Translations under genes and position numbers: made by a program
The notes under the pieces: model-generated
What the model was told of the DNA's origin: nothing
Seen by the model: the letters and a program-made list of their open reading frames with translations, nothing else
Database searches by the model: none
Shown: positions 54,079 to 63,769 of the stretch, piece after piece
How positions within the stretch are numbered: position 1 is the stretch's first letter
Layout of the letters: each line of letters begins with the position of its first letter
Assembly: GCA_945875845.1 (NCBI GenBank)
Contig: CAMCMB010000021.1
Coordinates: 18,871 to 82,870 of the forward strand
Direction: 5' to 3'
Length of the DNA stretch: 64,000 nt
Source of the DNA: Pirellula staleyi DSM 6068
GTDB taxonomy: Bacteria; Planctomycetota; Planctomycetia; Pirellulales; Pirellulaceae

Positions 54079-55007
54079 CACCACGCGTACGATGGTTGCT
54101 GTTGGGCGGACTGGCCGTTGTTGGCCTTTATGCAATGGATTCGTTTTATCGAAAATGGATTGAACAGCCGAATCAACAGCTCACAGCCCAGCTTGGGGAT
54201 CTCACCGAAAAGCTAAATGGATCCCGAACGGAACAGCTTGTCGCGCAGAAGCAAGGGAAAAGGCTGGAGTCTTTTGCGGCCCGAGCACTTCCTGACGATC
54301 CGCAATTGGCGCGCTCTCTTTACCAGCAGTGGCTCCTCAATCTGGTTGAGGCAAGTGAATTGACTTCTGCATCGGTGGATGCCGCACAACCCGTCCGTGT
54401 CGAGATTCGCTCTCGAACCAAGAAAGGGACGCGTCAGGCCATTGGGTACCGAATCAACTATTCACTGCGAGGCAAAGCGACCCTCGCAAAACTCGCATCC
54501 TTTCTGAACGATTTCCGCAAGGCTGGACATCTGCACAAAATTCGCTCTATTACACTCAATCCCAGCGGCAATGAAGGTCGATTGGATGCCGATCTGAACA
54601 TCGAGGTCCTTTGCCTCAAAGCCTCGTCGAACAAGGATCGTTTGAGTGACTGGCAAGCGATCGACGAAGCGACTATCGTGTCCAGCACCTACGCTGAATT
54701 TGTCCGTCGCAATCTATTTGCCCGAGGGTTTGCTAAGGCGTTGTTCGAGATTGAACTCAAAGCGATCACATCGAATCGGGAGGGTGTCTTACAAGCTTGG
54801 TTCCGCACCGACGGACGGGGCACCACCAAAACGGTCGCGACCGGAGGCCAAATTCCGGTTGCATTGCATGACATTTCCGTTCTTGAGGTGCTCAACAACA
54901 AGGTTTTCCTACGTGTTAATGAAGATACGTACTGGATTAAGTTGGGGCAGACGATAGGTGAAGTATGTTCGCTAAAACCAGAGGAATCGTTAGGAGAAAT
55001 AAGATGA
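54075..55007 (+). CDS. GspM/PilO-like protein
   Basis: The 310-residue product has an N-terminal membrane helix (about 6-23, 'WLLLGGLAVVGLYAMDSFY') followed by a coiled coil ('LTAQLGDLTEKLNGSRTEQL') and a ferredoxin-like periplasmic domain around residues 85-190 ('LAKLASFLNDFRKAGHLHKIRSI', in part), as in PilO/GspM. The last 100 residues resemble the PilP/GspC homology region ('ISVLEVLNNKVFLRVNEDTYWIKLGQ', in part). It may thus combine M and C functions. The ATG at 54075 overlaps the previous stop; the longer open frame from 53961 lies inside the previous gene and is rejected. Confidence 0.75.
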   Translation: MTPRVRWLLLGGLAVVGLYAMDSFYRKWIEQPNQQLTAQLGDLTEKLNGSRTEQLVAQKQGKRLESFAARALPDDPQLARSLYQQWLLNLVEASELTSASVDAAQPVRVEIRSRTKKGTRQAIGYRINYSLRGKATLAKLASFLNDFRKAGHLHKIRSITLNPSGNEGRLDADLNIEVLCLKASSNKDRLSDWQAIDEATIVSSTYAEFVRRNLFARGFAKALFEIELKAITSNREGVLQAWFRTDGRGTTKTVATGGQIPVALHDISVLEVLNNKVFLRVNEDTYWIKLGQTIGEVCSLKPEESLGEIR

Positions 55008-55684
55008 GCGTTCGCCGTGTTTGGTTTCGCATGACACTTGGTACCTTTATGGCAGCCGTACTGGTTCAGCAAGAAAGAACTTATGCTCAGCTCATTGGAA
55101 ATCGCCCGGTATCCAGTCCGACATCATCGTCACAACAACGGCCCGCAAATAATCTCAACACACCAGGGATGGGTTCGGGTTTAACTGGTGGACTTTCTCC
55201 GCTCAGTCCAAGTTTGACATTGCAGAACGGACCGAAACGCTATCTGCGAGGGAATCGATCACGCCTAGATTTCGTTGGTTCCAACCGAACCGATCTATCA
55301 GGCTTCGTTGGTTCCGAGCAGGCGTTAGGCGTCGGGGGAGTTCCGTCCGCGGCGGACAGCCTTCGCCTCGAGACAACAAGGACCGCCAAGACCAACAAGC
55401 CGCTTCCCGCACAGCCGGCAAAAGGCATGTACTACCCGCGGCTTGAAATTGCTTTTGATATTGCTCCATCGCAAGGCGAATTGCTTCCAGTTGGAGATGC
55501 TAGCATGGACATTCGAGAGCGAGTTGCCCAAGTATCCGGAGGGAGCGTCAATGTCATGATGTCCGGCAACACCGCGATTCTTCGAGGTACCGTGAGCTCG
55601 GTTCGGACGTCCGAATTACTCACGCAACTATTAACCTTCGAGCCCGGGGTCAATGGCGTGAAGAATGAATTGGTTGTCAAGTAA
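55004..55684 (+). CDS. Exported BON-like domain protein, last gene of the secretion operon
   Basis: The 226-residue product has a signal peptide (about residues 3-28), a Ser/Asn/Pro/Gly-rich middle of about 120 residues and a C-terminal segment 'VNVMMSGNTAILRGTVSS' followed by 'LLTFEPGVNGVKNELVV', the beta-alpha-beta pattern of a BON domain. BON domains bind phospholipid or pair with secretin proteins. The ATG at 55004 overlaps the preceding stop (ATGA) with AGGAGA upstream, so it is translationally coupled. The longer frame from 54965 is rejected. Confidence 0.75.
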   Translation: MSVRRVWFRMTLGTFMAAVLVQQERTYAQLIGNRPVSSPTSSSQQRPANNLNTPGMGSGLTGGLSPLSPSLTLQNGPKRYLRGNRSRLDFVGSNRTDLSGFVGSEQALGVGGVPSAADSLRLETTRTAKTNKPLPAQPAKGMYYPRLEIAFDIAPSQGELLPVGDASMDIRERVAQVSGGSVNVMMSGNTAILRGTVSSVRTSELLTQLLTFEPGVNGVKNELVVK

Positions 55685-55928
55685 GGCAATTGACACCACA
55701 CCAGCCTTCCATGCATGCGCTGCGAGCGTCCCTGCCTGCCCTAACGACCTCGTGTCGTTGGACAGTAAGTCTGGTCAGCTAAGCGACTCAAACCTCGCGG
55801 CGGTCCATGCCCCCATATGCTTGACATATGGGTGAAGAAGTTTCCTCGGCTCGCAACGTCTCAGCGACGCATGACACAAGATCGCTAGGGGCCCAATCCG
55901 CCCGACGGCGATGGTCGGCTACCGAGGT
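55685..55928. repeat. Convergent gap with short hairpins of 5-base loop
   Basis: Hairpins with short stems and 5-base loops are visible. ACGAC-CTCGT-GTCGT is near 55743-55757, and CCCATATG-CTTGA-CATATGGG is near 55811-55831. A similar ATGAC-CTTGT-GTCAT and TCAGGAC-GGTTA-GTCCTGA occur near 63863 and 63781, with related flanking sequence (GTCTGGTCAGCTAA versus GTTTGGTCGGTTAA). No gene was found. Confidence 0.65.
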
Positions 55929-57116
55929 TCACTTTTCGCGTCGCTTCAAACAGAACAACGCTCCGAGCGCGATGACGGAAAACGCGAGCGAACTGGCCAA
56001 GCCGATCTTTGGTCCAGCCAAATCGCTCACAAATCCCACTGTCCATGGTCCAAACGCCCCGCCGACTCCCCCGAACGCAAAGAGAATGCCTAGGATGGTG
56101 CCGGTCTTTGCCACATGCAATTTTGTCACGGCGGCGGTCACCGTCGGAAATACAATCGACATGAAAAATCCAGAAACCGGTAGCAAAACAACGAGGTAGC
56201 CGTTTCCGAAAATCCCAACGAACATGCATATCGTGCTGCAAACGATCGCCGTCAACACCGCCAATAGGCTATCGACCCGTTCAACAACAAAAGCACCGAG
56301 CAACCTGCCCAGCATGAGCAAGACAAAGAAACTGGAGAGATAGACTGAACTAGTTCGAACCGACATGTTGCGCTCACGCTGCAAGAACTCCATCATCCAC
56401 GCGCCGACGCTCAATTCCATGGCAACGTAAGCTGCGATCAGAACGTAGAAACAGATCATGCGCGATGTAAACCCAATACGGTGGAGCGTCCTCCAATACG
56501 AAAGCCCGTGCTCGGGCTGCGTCTCAAGCTCTGCCTCCCGTAGGCTCACGACCGACGAACCGCTAGATTTATAAGGCCAGAAGACGACGAGCAATGGGAC
56601 CGCCAATAGTACGCTCGACCCGTAAATCTGCTGCCAGGGATATCCGGCGTTAACTAACCACCCAGCATAGAGCGGTACGAGTAGAGATCCGAATCCGTGA
56701 AACGTGGATAGCAGATTAAGGTAGAGTCCACGCGACTCGCTATGCAGCTCGACCATCAATCCGTTCGCGCCAAGTTCAATCGCCCCCAATCCGACTCCCG
56801 TTATCGCCATGAATAAGATCAGGCCCAAATAGGACTGGGTGGTGCCGAACCCGATGCTCCCGATGCAAAGACAAATGGCTGCGAATAACAAAACACTTCG
56901 ATTGTTGACCATGTCCGCCATGACGCCGGACAAAAGGGATGCCACGATGAAGCCCACGTAAGCTGCCAATACAATGGTTCCACCTTGACTGTAGCTATAC
57001 GCACCGTTTCGCAACAGCTCCGGCAATAATGGACCTTTGAGATTGTCCACAAAGCCAAAGACAAAGAACGAAAGAAAGCAACCTGCCGTGATGAGCTTCG
57101 TAGATGTGCGAATCAC
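55929..57116 (-). CDS. Major facilitator superfamily transporter
   Basis: The 395-residue integral membrane protein has about 12 hydrophobic segments split by a central polar loop (about residues 185-215, 'LREAELETQPEHGLSYW'). 'FFVFGFVDNLKGPLLPELL' and 'VGLGAIELGANGLMVELH' resemble the FucP-like sugar/fucose group of the MFS ('GLGAIE' and 'G..N'). The start is a GTG overlapping the stop of the macroglobulin-like gene (GTGA), so translation is probably coupled. The substrate cannot be assigned. It converges with the BON-like gene. Confidence 0.88.
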   Translation of the reverse strand: MIRTSTKLITAGCFLSFFVFGFVDNLKGPLLPELLRNGAYSYSQGGTIVLAAYVGFIVASLLSGVMADMVNNRSVLLFAAICLCIGSIGFGTTQSYLGLILFMAITGVGLGAIELGANGLMVELHSESRGLYLNLLSTFHGFGSLLVPLYAGWLVNAGYPWQQIYGSSVLLAVPLLVVFWPYKSSGSSVVSLREAELETQPEHGLSYWRTLHRIGFTSRMICFYVLIAAYVAMELSVGAWMMEFLQRERNMSVRTSSVYLSSFFVLLMLGRLLGAFVVERVDSLLAVLTAIVCSTICMFVGIFGNGYLVVLLPVSGFFMSIVFPTVTAAVTKLHVAKTGTILGILFAFGGVGGAFGPWTVGFVSDLAGPKIGLASSLAFSVIALGALFCLKRREK

Positions 57117-60100
57117 TCAGCGATTACTTCCATCAAGATGCTTTCGGAATGACTATTGAATTCGGGAGCGTACATGCACTCGATGCTTGCCATGCCAGAC
57201 GGATACGTACCAGCATGCTGGACACGCAACGCGTATTCGAATACGTAGGTCCCCTTGCGCAGGTAATCGATAAAGAAATGCGAAGCGGTATCGCGAGTGC
57301 TCTCGTAATATGCCAACCCATCTTGGAATTTGTAACTGCTCAGCACATTGACTGGCTCGGTACCGCTCCCCCGATGGTCCTTCATGTGAACATATTCCAT
57401 GTCCCGATCCGTTCGCAATGTAATGCGGCAAATGATTTCGTCACCGACTGCGATTGGCCCCTCGACGGCTTCCAGAACTGGTCCTGCTTTGGTTAGCAAA
57501 CGCTTGAACAGTCGCTTTTCGAGCTTCAGTGGAGTACCGTCGTGGGGCGTGACCTTGCCGATGTCCTCAAGGTATTGCCAGTGGATACTTCCCCAACTGA
57601 CCCCGTTGTCGGTCTTGGTCAACGCGATCTTGCCCATCTCCGGCTTGATCTCGCCGCGCGCAAATTTTTGCTCGTAGAATCCTGTTCCAGCCTCAATGTT
57701 GACAGGTACGATTGCTTGACCTGCCAGCGTGACTTGTACGAGCGCATCTGAGCTTAACAAATTGGTACCCCGGAGTATTAACGAATAGACAGCGTCTGCG
57801 GTGGCTTTGGTTGTCTTCCAATTTTGGGTTTGTTTTTGCTTGAGCAACCAAACCTTGCACTCTTCCACAGCCGCCGCATCATTGGTTACCTCGTCCAAGG
57901 CTTCGATCATGACGGCTTGCGTTTCGATGGGAGCGTGATACCACCACCAGGAACGCTCGGCGTCGCGCCAGAACATGCCCATCTCCTCGTTCGAGACAGA
58001 GCGTTCTTTCAGACTTGCAAGAATTGCTTTTGGAGTCTCCACGTCCCCCATCCGTTTGAGTCCGATCGCGATGTGAGCTTGCGATTGTCGGTTTCCGACC
58101 TGGAGCCAATGCTTTCGTGCTTGACGTTGCCAATACTCGATTGCAATTTTATGTGGGTCGGAAATGGGTTTCTCTGCCAAGAAGAAACTGCGCCCATAGA
58201 GATACAGGGCGATCGTGCTGCTGAGATGATTTGACTCAGGATCTTTGGAATCCCGTTGTACGCGATCGTATTGCTGATGGACCCAAGCATCGAGTCGATC
58301 GAGCCCTTTGATGGCAGGTGCGGAATCGACTGCGACCTTAAGATTCTTTAACCGTCCAAATCCAGTCACGATATAAAGCGACAAATACTCATTGTCGGGC
58401 CCGCCTGGGAACCACGGCCACATACCGTTATCTCGCTGCATTTCGGTTAGCTTGCGCATGGCCCGTTCGACTTCTGCGGTTAGGCGGTTGTCGTCGAACA
58501 AGACTCCGATATTGCGACGCGACTGCGACTCTCGGTCCGCATCGCGCAGCCAAGGAGTCTCTTCCAACATCACGGACTTGATGTCTTGGTTTTTGGACAG
58601 CGGGGAGTCAAGCGCTGCCGGTTGGAGCTTGCGCCACGTTTCGAACACGCGATGGATCTTAGGGTCGCTTTTAGCGATGTGTTGTGCCAGGGTATTTGCG
58701 TAGAGTCGATTGAAAACTTGCTCGCTGCCGTCGTGGGGAAACTCCATCAAATAGGGGAGAGCCAAAACGGCGTACCAGGCGGGTTGCGATGTCATCTGGA
58801 TCGAAAGGGATTGATGCTGCAGTGTTTTCGATTCACCTGATTGAAGTAGTTTCTCGAAATCGACATCGCGCGTCGACTTGCCACGTATGGGCAACGGGAG
58901 CGATTCCGTGACAAGGATGCGTTTCGACAGAACGGGCAACATACCTTCTTCGCCATCCGAGATTTTTTCGGTGGCACCGACGGCTTTGTAGATGATTGGG
59001 TAAGCCCCGTCGGGAACGGTTAGTTTCCACGAAAAACTCTTGGACTGAGCCTCAGGAATTTCGAAGGCTTTTTCGATTGTCGTGTTGGCGAATGCTCCGT
59101 CGATCGGTTCTTTGGTTCGCGCATCGAAGAGGTGCAATGCAACTTTGCCTGTCTGCGGCTTGTTGGATTTGTTGGTGACTTTGACCGAGAACTCAAGCGT
59201 GTCTCCTTCGCGAAGGAACCTTGGCGGGTTGGGCTGGATCATGAGGTCTTTGGCCGTGACGACTGTGTCTTCGAGGTAACCGCTGCGCAAATCTTTGTCG
59301 TGAGCAAAACCGAGGAAACGCCATTTGGTTAAGGCCTCGGGCATGGTGAACTCAAGCTTCACCACGCCATCGCTATTCGACATCAATTGCGGGAAGAAGA
59401 AGGCGGTTTCGTTGAGATTGGTTCGAACGGCAACGCTGCTCAGGTCGGGATCGTTGACAGCGGGTGCTATCCCGGTTGCAGCACCCGCCGCTTCTCCTTC
59501 GCCACCTTTTCCCATGAATTCGACGATGGGCGATGTGTCCCCGAGCGCTAACATGGCACTCGTCGCCTGCGGTGCACCCGGAGCACGGCTCACCCCTTGA
59601 GAACGGCTCAGTGAATTCATTGCGCGAGGCGCGCCCATGCCTCGCCCGCCCCCAAAATACATGAAATTGTCCGACATGTACGATGGATTCCGACCCCGAA
59701 GCTCCTCTGGGAAGCTCCGATAGCGCTCGTCAATCGGAACAAAACGGGTGTCCCATTGGCCGCTAAATAGACTTAGGTAGACCGCCATATTGTCGAACGT
59801 GCTATTGAGTCTCGCGTTCTCCCGACGAAACACGTCGAATCGCTTCAGCCAATTGTGCTGGGCGTAAGCGTCCAGCGATGCGTCGTAAAGTGCCGCAACC
59901 ATCTCGGCTGTCGCCTTGGCTGCATTCGGACCGCTGATCGTGAGAGTGTATGTCTCGCGGGCCGCTGGTTCCAATTTCGAAACAAAGCGTTCCCATTTGA
60001 GCGTTAGCTCTTTGTTGGACCATGGAACATCGACGACTCGCGATTCGAGGTAAGCTCGATTTTCGCGAACGCAGGTGGTTCGAATGGTGAAGCCACCGCG

Positions 60101-63100
60101 CATGGATTCGTCGACCGCTTGTTCGATTGCTACTTGGGTCACTCCCGGCTTCGTCCAGTAACTTTGGAGCAGTTTACCTCGGTGTTCAATTTCGATATAG
60201 GCTCTTGCGGTATCGTATCCGGAGCCCCAGACTGCCTGCAATTTTTCGCCGGGTTCAAGCTGCCATTTCGGTGCAGCCAACAGATTCGCCAACTTCAAAC
60301 CAAGTTGGTTCGCTTTGGGGGCGAGCGTCTGCAAATTGAGTTGGGCAGTGACTGGCTTGCCGAATCGATCTTGTGTTTCGACGATTGCACGATAATGTCC
60401 GACGGGCAATGAAAAGGACAATTCGGTCGTTCCATCGGCTTTTGTTTCCCAAGCTTTGACTTCGATGGCCTCACCAATATCCCAAGTTCTTGGGTCTGCG
60501 GCATCTCCTGGCTGGGCTGGCCTTGTGACTTGCGGAACATTCGGAGCGCGGCCGCGTCCGGCCCCAGGCGCTCGTCGCGATTGCACGACGCGTTGCCCGA
60601 GCAGATCCACTCGTTGTACAGTCGCGGGTTCTTTCAGTCGGTGCACCCGCATCATCCCCGTGGCCGACTGACCTTCGCCATCCAATGTCGTCGTCGCGAG
60701 TTTGATGGTTGTCATTTCGTCGGCAACGAGCCAGTCGTTGGCGGTGAGGTTAACACTGAGAGCGGTGTAACCAACGTTGATTGATTTCGAGGCTGTTCGA
60801 GTCTCACCCGTGCCGTCGGTTACATCGGCGATCAACGTATAGTGAAACGTGGGCTGGTCACTTTCAGGAACGGTTCGGTCCGGCTTGGCAACAAAGTTGA
60901 CAGTGAAGGAACCGTCGACTTCGGTGGTGGTCCAGCCGTGCGCTATCTCTTGCGATTCACCGAGGGTAGGTGGCATTCGCCATGAAAAGCCATTCATGAA
61001 CCAAATGGGCCACCGTACTTCGCGAGTGACACGATAGCGGACTTTGGCTCCGTTGATCGCGGCTCCGGCGTACGAAGTTGCCTTACCGACGAGACTCACA
61101 TCTCCCCCCAGTTTGGCCGCTTCTTTCGGAGCATCAACATGGACTTGAAATTTGGGGCGTTTGTATTCTTCGACCTGGATGCCGACCGAGCCAGCTTGAA
61201 CGGATATTTCTTGCAACGGATTGGATGGATCCTTACCGACGTTCCCTTCGCCCGCGATGATCGCCATTTGGCCGGTGCCTCGATCGCGAGGTGCAGTGAA
61301 GCTGCCGCTGAACGAGCCATAATCATTGGATATCAGCTTGAGATTCTCGATTTCCTTGCCGTTCACGTCGCGGAAAACAACGGTTACAGCGCGACCGGCA
61401 GCCACCACATACTTGTCGACGTTCAGGTCCGAGATCAGCGATATACCCTTGAAGTGAACCGTCTGACCTGGTCGATAGATGGCTCGATCGGTGAAGAGGA
61501 CATGTTGCACAAACCTGTTCTGTTTTTCTGGTTGCGCGTAGATCGAATGTTCGGAGTTGGATGCGAGTTCCTGGCCAGCGTGACTTGCCAAAAGGAACAT
61601 GCTGCGGGAACTACCCCCGATCGTGAACAATCCGTTTTCATTGGTTGCAACGGTAGGGCCTTCGACTATCTTTTGGGTCTTATCGTTGCGAGAAAACGTG
61701 CGAACTTTCGCGTTGGCAATCGGCTCGCCCGACTTGGCATTGAGCACGAACCCTTCGAGCTTTGATTCGCCCCAGGCATGCCTAACGACGAGCGCCAAAT
61801 TGCTGACCCATACTTCTCTTGCAGAAACGACATTGTCGACATCCGAGAATTCCGCATTCGAACTGGCCAAGATCATGTAATAGCCAGGTTTTAATGTGTT
61901 CGGAGCGGGGACGTCATGGGTCGTTTCACGATAGTCGTCGGTCGTGGGCAAATCGGAGGTCCAAGATGCGGCGGCTGGGCGGCGTGTCCATTCTTTTCGG
62001 TCTTGTTCGTTGATTTGATTCGGACTCCACCGGTCGGTGGCAAATCGGCTCAACCAGTCTACTTGGATGGCGCGAAAGTAAACTTTGTCGATATTCCGAT
62101 AGCGAACGCGCAAAACAGGTAACGGATCCGTCCAAATGCGTTCGGTGACGACGCTAAAACTTTTGGCTTGGATGTTGGCGATCAGGTTCGCGCACTGTTT
62201 ACCACCCATGCTTTCCGGAAACGAGTTTTTACCTTGTATGGCGATCAAGCGAGCTTCTGCAAGTTCGTTTTCCGACTCAAGGAGCGCGGCCCAACGATGC
62301 CGTGCGGTCGCGGAAAGTTCGTGCTTGCTATTGGCCTCGGCAAAATTTTTGAGTGCGGCTTTGTAGCGGCTGGTTTTTTCCTCACCCAAGGCGTTGGCGT
62401 GAGCAAATTGCAAGCGCCCAAGTTCGGCATCGAGAAAAGCGCTGCGGTCGTCATCGTTGCGATGGAGTGAGAGGAGCTTTTGATAAAGCCGAATCGCTTT
62501 GAGTTTTGCGGATTGAGTATCGGTGGTGGTGGGTTGCCAAGTCAAAAAATCTTCTGTCGATCCGAGGGCAGCACTTGCAGCATCGATCTCAAAGGTGTCT
62601 TCGGGTCTTGCACCGGCTTGTTCGCCAGACGCGTAGAAGTCGATTGCAATGAACACAAGGAAATCGAAGAGGGTTGGGCGGTAGCTATCTGGCAATGTCC
62701 CTTTTTCGAGCAGAGGTTCATAGCTTGCGACCGAGATTTTCTTTAACGCATCTTCGTCCTCTAACGCGAGCAAGTAATGTTTTTCGATCTCGGCAAACAG
62801 GCGAGGCAAGTCCCATGTTTTAAAGTCATCGCTTGGTGGAGCAGCCGTGGCCGTGCGGTTGCCGAACTGCCATCGATTCTGCTCGAAGTATCCCCAGTAC
62901 CAGGAGCCCAGAATGGCGTTCAAGGTCGGTCGCATTTCTTTGGGGGCAGTTGCTAATTCGGCCTTCATTAGGCTAATTCGCGTATCGGGCAAGTCACCTT
63001 CGATCTGGCTGTTGAGGGCAATGCGTTTCCCGATCGCCTTGATCGCTTCGGGAAAAGCCTTGTCAATTAAAGCCGACTCGATGATGGGTTTGAGTTCATC

Positions 63101-63262
63101 GATGGCGGTTTTCGGCAAGCCTTGTTGGATTGCTTCCTCGACTTTTTTCCACATAGCGACTCGATTTGGAGGGATTGGGGTTTGGGAGAAAGCTCTGTCC
63201 GCAACGAGAAATAGAGCAACGGAAGTTAACCCGACAACGAGCCATGATGGGTGGCGAAGCAT
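57113..63262 (-). CDS. Alpha-2-macroglobulin-like exported protein lacking the thioester motif
   Basis: The 2049-residue protein has a signal peptide (from MLRHPSWL). Its first 450 residues are helical and possibly TPR-like. MG domains follow, including an MG2 motif 'FTDRAIYRPGQTVHFKG', then a Gly/Pro/Arg-rich linker near 930-960, A2M regions ('LMIQPNPPRFLREGDTLEF') and a C-terminal alpha/alpha toroid. In thioester members this toroid carries CxEQ; here the block reads 'PHDGSEQ' (about residue 1531 of the open frame), with Gly in place of Cys. The protein may still trap proteases or bind envelope partners. ATG at 63262; the frame opens to 63319. Confidence 0.88.
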   Translation of the reverse strand: MLRHPSWLVVGLTSVALFLVADRAFSQTPIPPNRVAMWKKVEEAIQQGLPKTAIDELKPIIESALIDKAFPEAIKAIGKRIALNSQIEGDLPDTRISLMKAELATAPKEMRPTLNAILGSWYWGYFEQNRWQFGNRTATAAPPSDDFKTWDLPRLFAEIEKHYLLALEDEDALKKISVASYEPLLEKGTLPDSYRPTLFDFLVFIAIDFYASGEQAGARPEDTFEIDAASAALGSTEDFLTWQPTTTDTQSAKLKAIRLYQKLLSLHRNDDDRSAFLDAELGRLQFAHANALGEEKTSRYKAALKNFAEANSKHELSATARHRWAALLESENELAEARLIAIQGKNSFPESMGGKQCANLIANIQAKSFSVVTERIWTDPLPVLRVRYRNIDKVYFRAIQVDWLSRFATDRWSPNQINEQDRKEWTRRPAAASWTSDLPTTDDYRETTHDVPAPNTLKPGYYMILASSNAEFSDVDNVVSAREVWVSNLALVVRHAWGESKLEGFVLNAKSGEPIANAKVRTFSRNDKTQKIVEGPTVATNENGLFTIGGSSRSMFLLASHAGQELASNSEHSIYAQPEKQNRFVQHVLFTDRAIYRPGQTVHFKGISLISDLNVDKYVVAAGRAVTVVFRDVNGKEIENLKLISNDYGSFSGSFTAPRDRGTGQMAIIAGEGNVGKDPSNPLQEISVQAGSVGIQVEEYKRPKFQVHVDAPKEAAKLGGDVSLVGKATSYAGAAINGAKVRYRVTREVRWPIWFMNGFSWRMPPTLGESQEIAHGWTTTEVDGSFTVNFVAKPDRTVPESDQPTFHYTLIADVTDGTGETRTASKSINVGYTALSVNLTANDWLVADEMTTIKLATTTLDGEGQSATGMMRVHRLKEPATVQRVDLLGQRVVQSRRAPGAGRGRAPNVPQVTRPAQPGDAADPRTWDIGEAIEVKAWETKADGTTELSFSLPVGHYRAIVETQDRFGKPVTAQLNLQTLAPKANQLGLKLANLLAAPKWQLEPGEKLQAVWGSGYDTARAYIEIEHRGKLLQSYWTKPGVTQVAIEQAVDESMRGGFTIRTTCVRENRAYLESRVVDVPWSNKELTLKWERFVSKLEPAARETYTLTISGPNAAKATAEMVAALYDASLDAYAQHNWLKRFDVFRRENARLNSTFDNMAVYLSLFSGQWDTRFVPIDERYRSFPEELRGRNPSYMSDNFMYFGGGRGMGAPRAMNSLSRSQGVSRAPGAPQATSAMLALGDTSPIVEFMGKGGEGEAAGAATGIAPAVNDPDLSSVAVRTNLNETAFFFPQLMSNSDGVVKLEFTMPEALTKWRFLGFAHDKDLRSGYLEDTVVTAKDLMIQPNPPRFLREGDTLEFSVKVTNKSNKPQTGKVALHLFDARTKEPIDGAFANTTIEKAFEIPEAQSKSFSWKLTVPDGAYPIIYKAVGATEKISDGEEGMLPVLSKRILVTESLPLPIRGKSTRDVDFEKLLQSGESKTLQHQSLSIQMTSQPAWYAVLALPYLMEFPHDGSEQVFNRLYANTLAQHIAKSDPKIHRVFETWRKLQPAALDSPLSKNQDIKSVMLEETPWLRDADRESQSRRNIGVLFDDNRLTAEVERAMRKLTEMQRDNGMWPWFPGGPDNEYLSLYIVTGFGRLKNLKVAVDSAPAIKGLDRLDAWVHQQYDRVQRDSKDPESNHLSSTIALYLYGRSFFLAEKPISDPHKIAIEYWQRQARKHWLQVGNRQSQAHIAIGLKRMGDVETPKAILASLKERSVSNEEMGMFWRDAERSWWWYHAPIETQAVMIEALDEVTNDAAAVEECKVWLLKQKQTQNWKTTKATADAVYSLILRGTNLLSSDALVQVTLAGQAIVPVNIEAGTGFYEQKFARGEIKPEMGKIALTKTDNGVSWGSIHWQYLEDIGKVTPHDGTPLKLEKRLFKRLLTKAGPVLEAVEGPIAVGDEIICRITLRTDRDMEYVHMKDHRGSGTEPVNVLSSYKFQDGLAYYESTRDTASHFFIDYLRKGTYVFEYALRVQHAGTYPSGMASIECMYAPEFNSHSESILMEVIAE

Positions 63263-63462
63263 GTTTGGACCTGAGTTCAGGAGGGGCGAAGAGTTCTGGG
63301 ATCCAATGCGGATGCGCAATGAGTTAACGAACGAGCGGAGCGTTTATTAGAGCAAAATTTGCAACTTCATGAATTCCTAAGACAAAATCATGTGGGGTAA
63401 AATCATGGCTCCTCAAGGGAAGTGGGGCCATAAAACGGATGGAATGAAAATATCGCTGATTG

Positions 63463-63754
63463 TCAGCCGTTGGTGTCGTCTATCAACTCTTGAAGTTGAG
63501 CGGCAAGCAACGGAGAAAATTTGCTGGGCCAAGTGCTGTCAATCAAACCAATCTCAAGCATATCCATCAAGTGCGTTTGGTCCTTGCGTTGAAAGGAATT
63601 CAGTTTCATCTCGACAAGTGAAGGTAAGGATATGAAACTCTTGGCCACGTTCGGATTCCGAAACATCCGGAGTCGCCGATTCATATTCGGGCCGAACTTT
63701 ACGGCCCGCGAGAAGAATAGGAACGGCGTCTCGAAACGTGCCGCCACCGACCAT
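63463..63754 (-). pseudogene. Frameshifted remnant of a nucleotidyltransferase-like gene
   Basis: Two overlapping frames encode consecutive parts of one protein. One gives 'MVGGGTFRDAVPILLAGRKV' followed by 'RPEYESATPDVSESERGQEF'. The other gives 'LPSLVEMKLNSFQRKDQTHL' followed by 'MDMLEIGLIDSTWPSKFSPL'. Together they resemble the C-terminal part of a small nucleotidyltransferase-like family I recall from planctomycetes, with 'VRMKL.S.R.KDQVHL.DM..VGLID'. The break is near 63610-63650, and a TGA lies two codons upstream of the first ATG, so the N-terminal half is missing too. The family name is from memory and uncertain. Confidence 0.6.
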
Positions 63755-63769
63755 GCCGAATCAAGACTC

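Noticed and set aside
61139..61765. 208-residue plus-strand frame
   Set aside because: Antisense to the macroglobulin-like gene in its well-supported MG region.
63463..63747. Intact 94-residue gene
   Set aside because: Its first 40 residues do not fit the family while the overlapping frame at 63554-63754 supplies the missing part, so a frameshifted remnant is the better reading.
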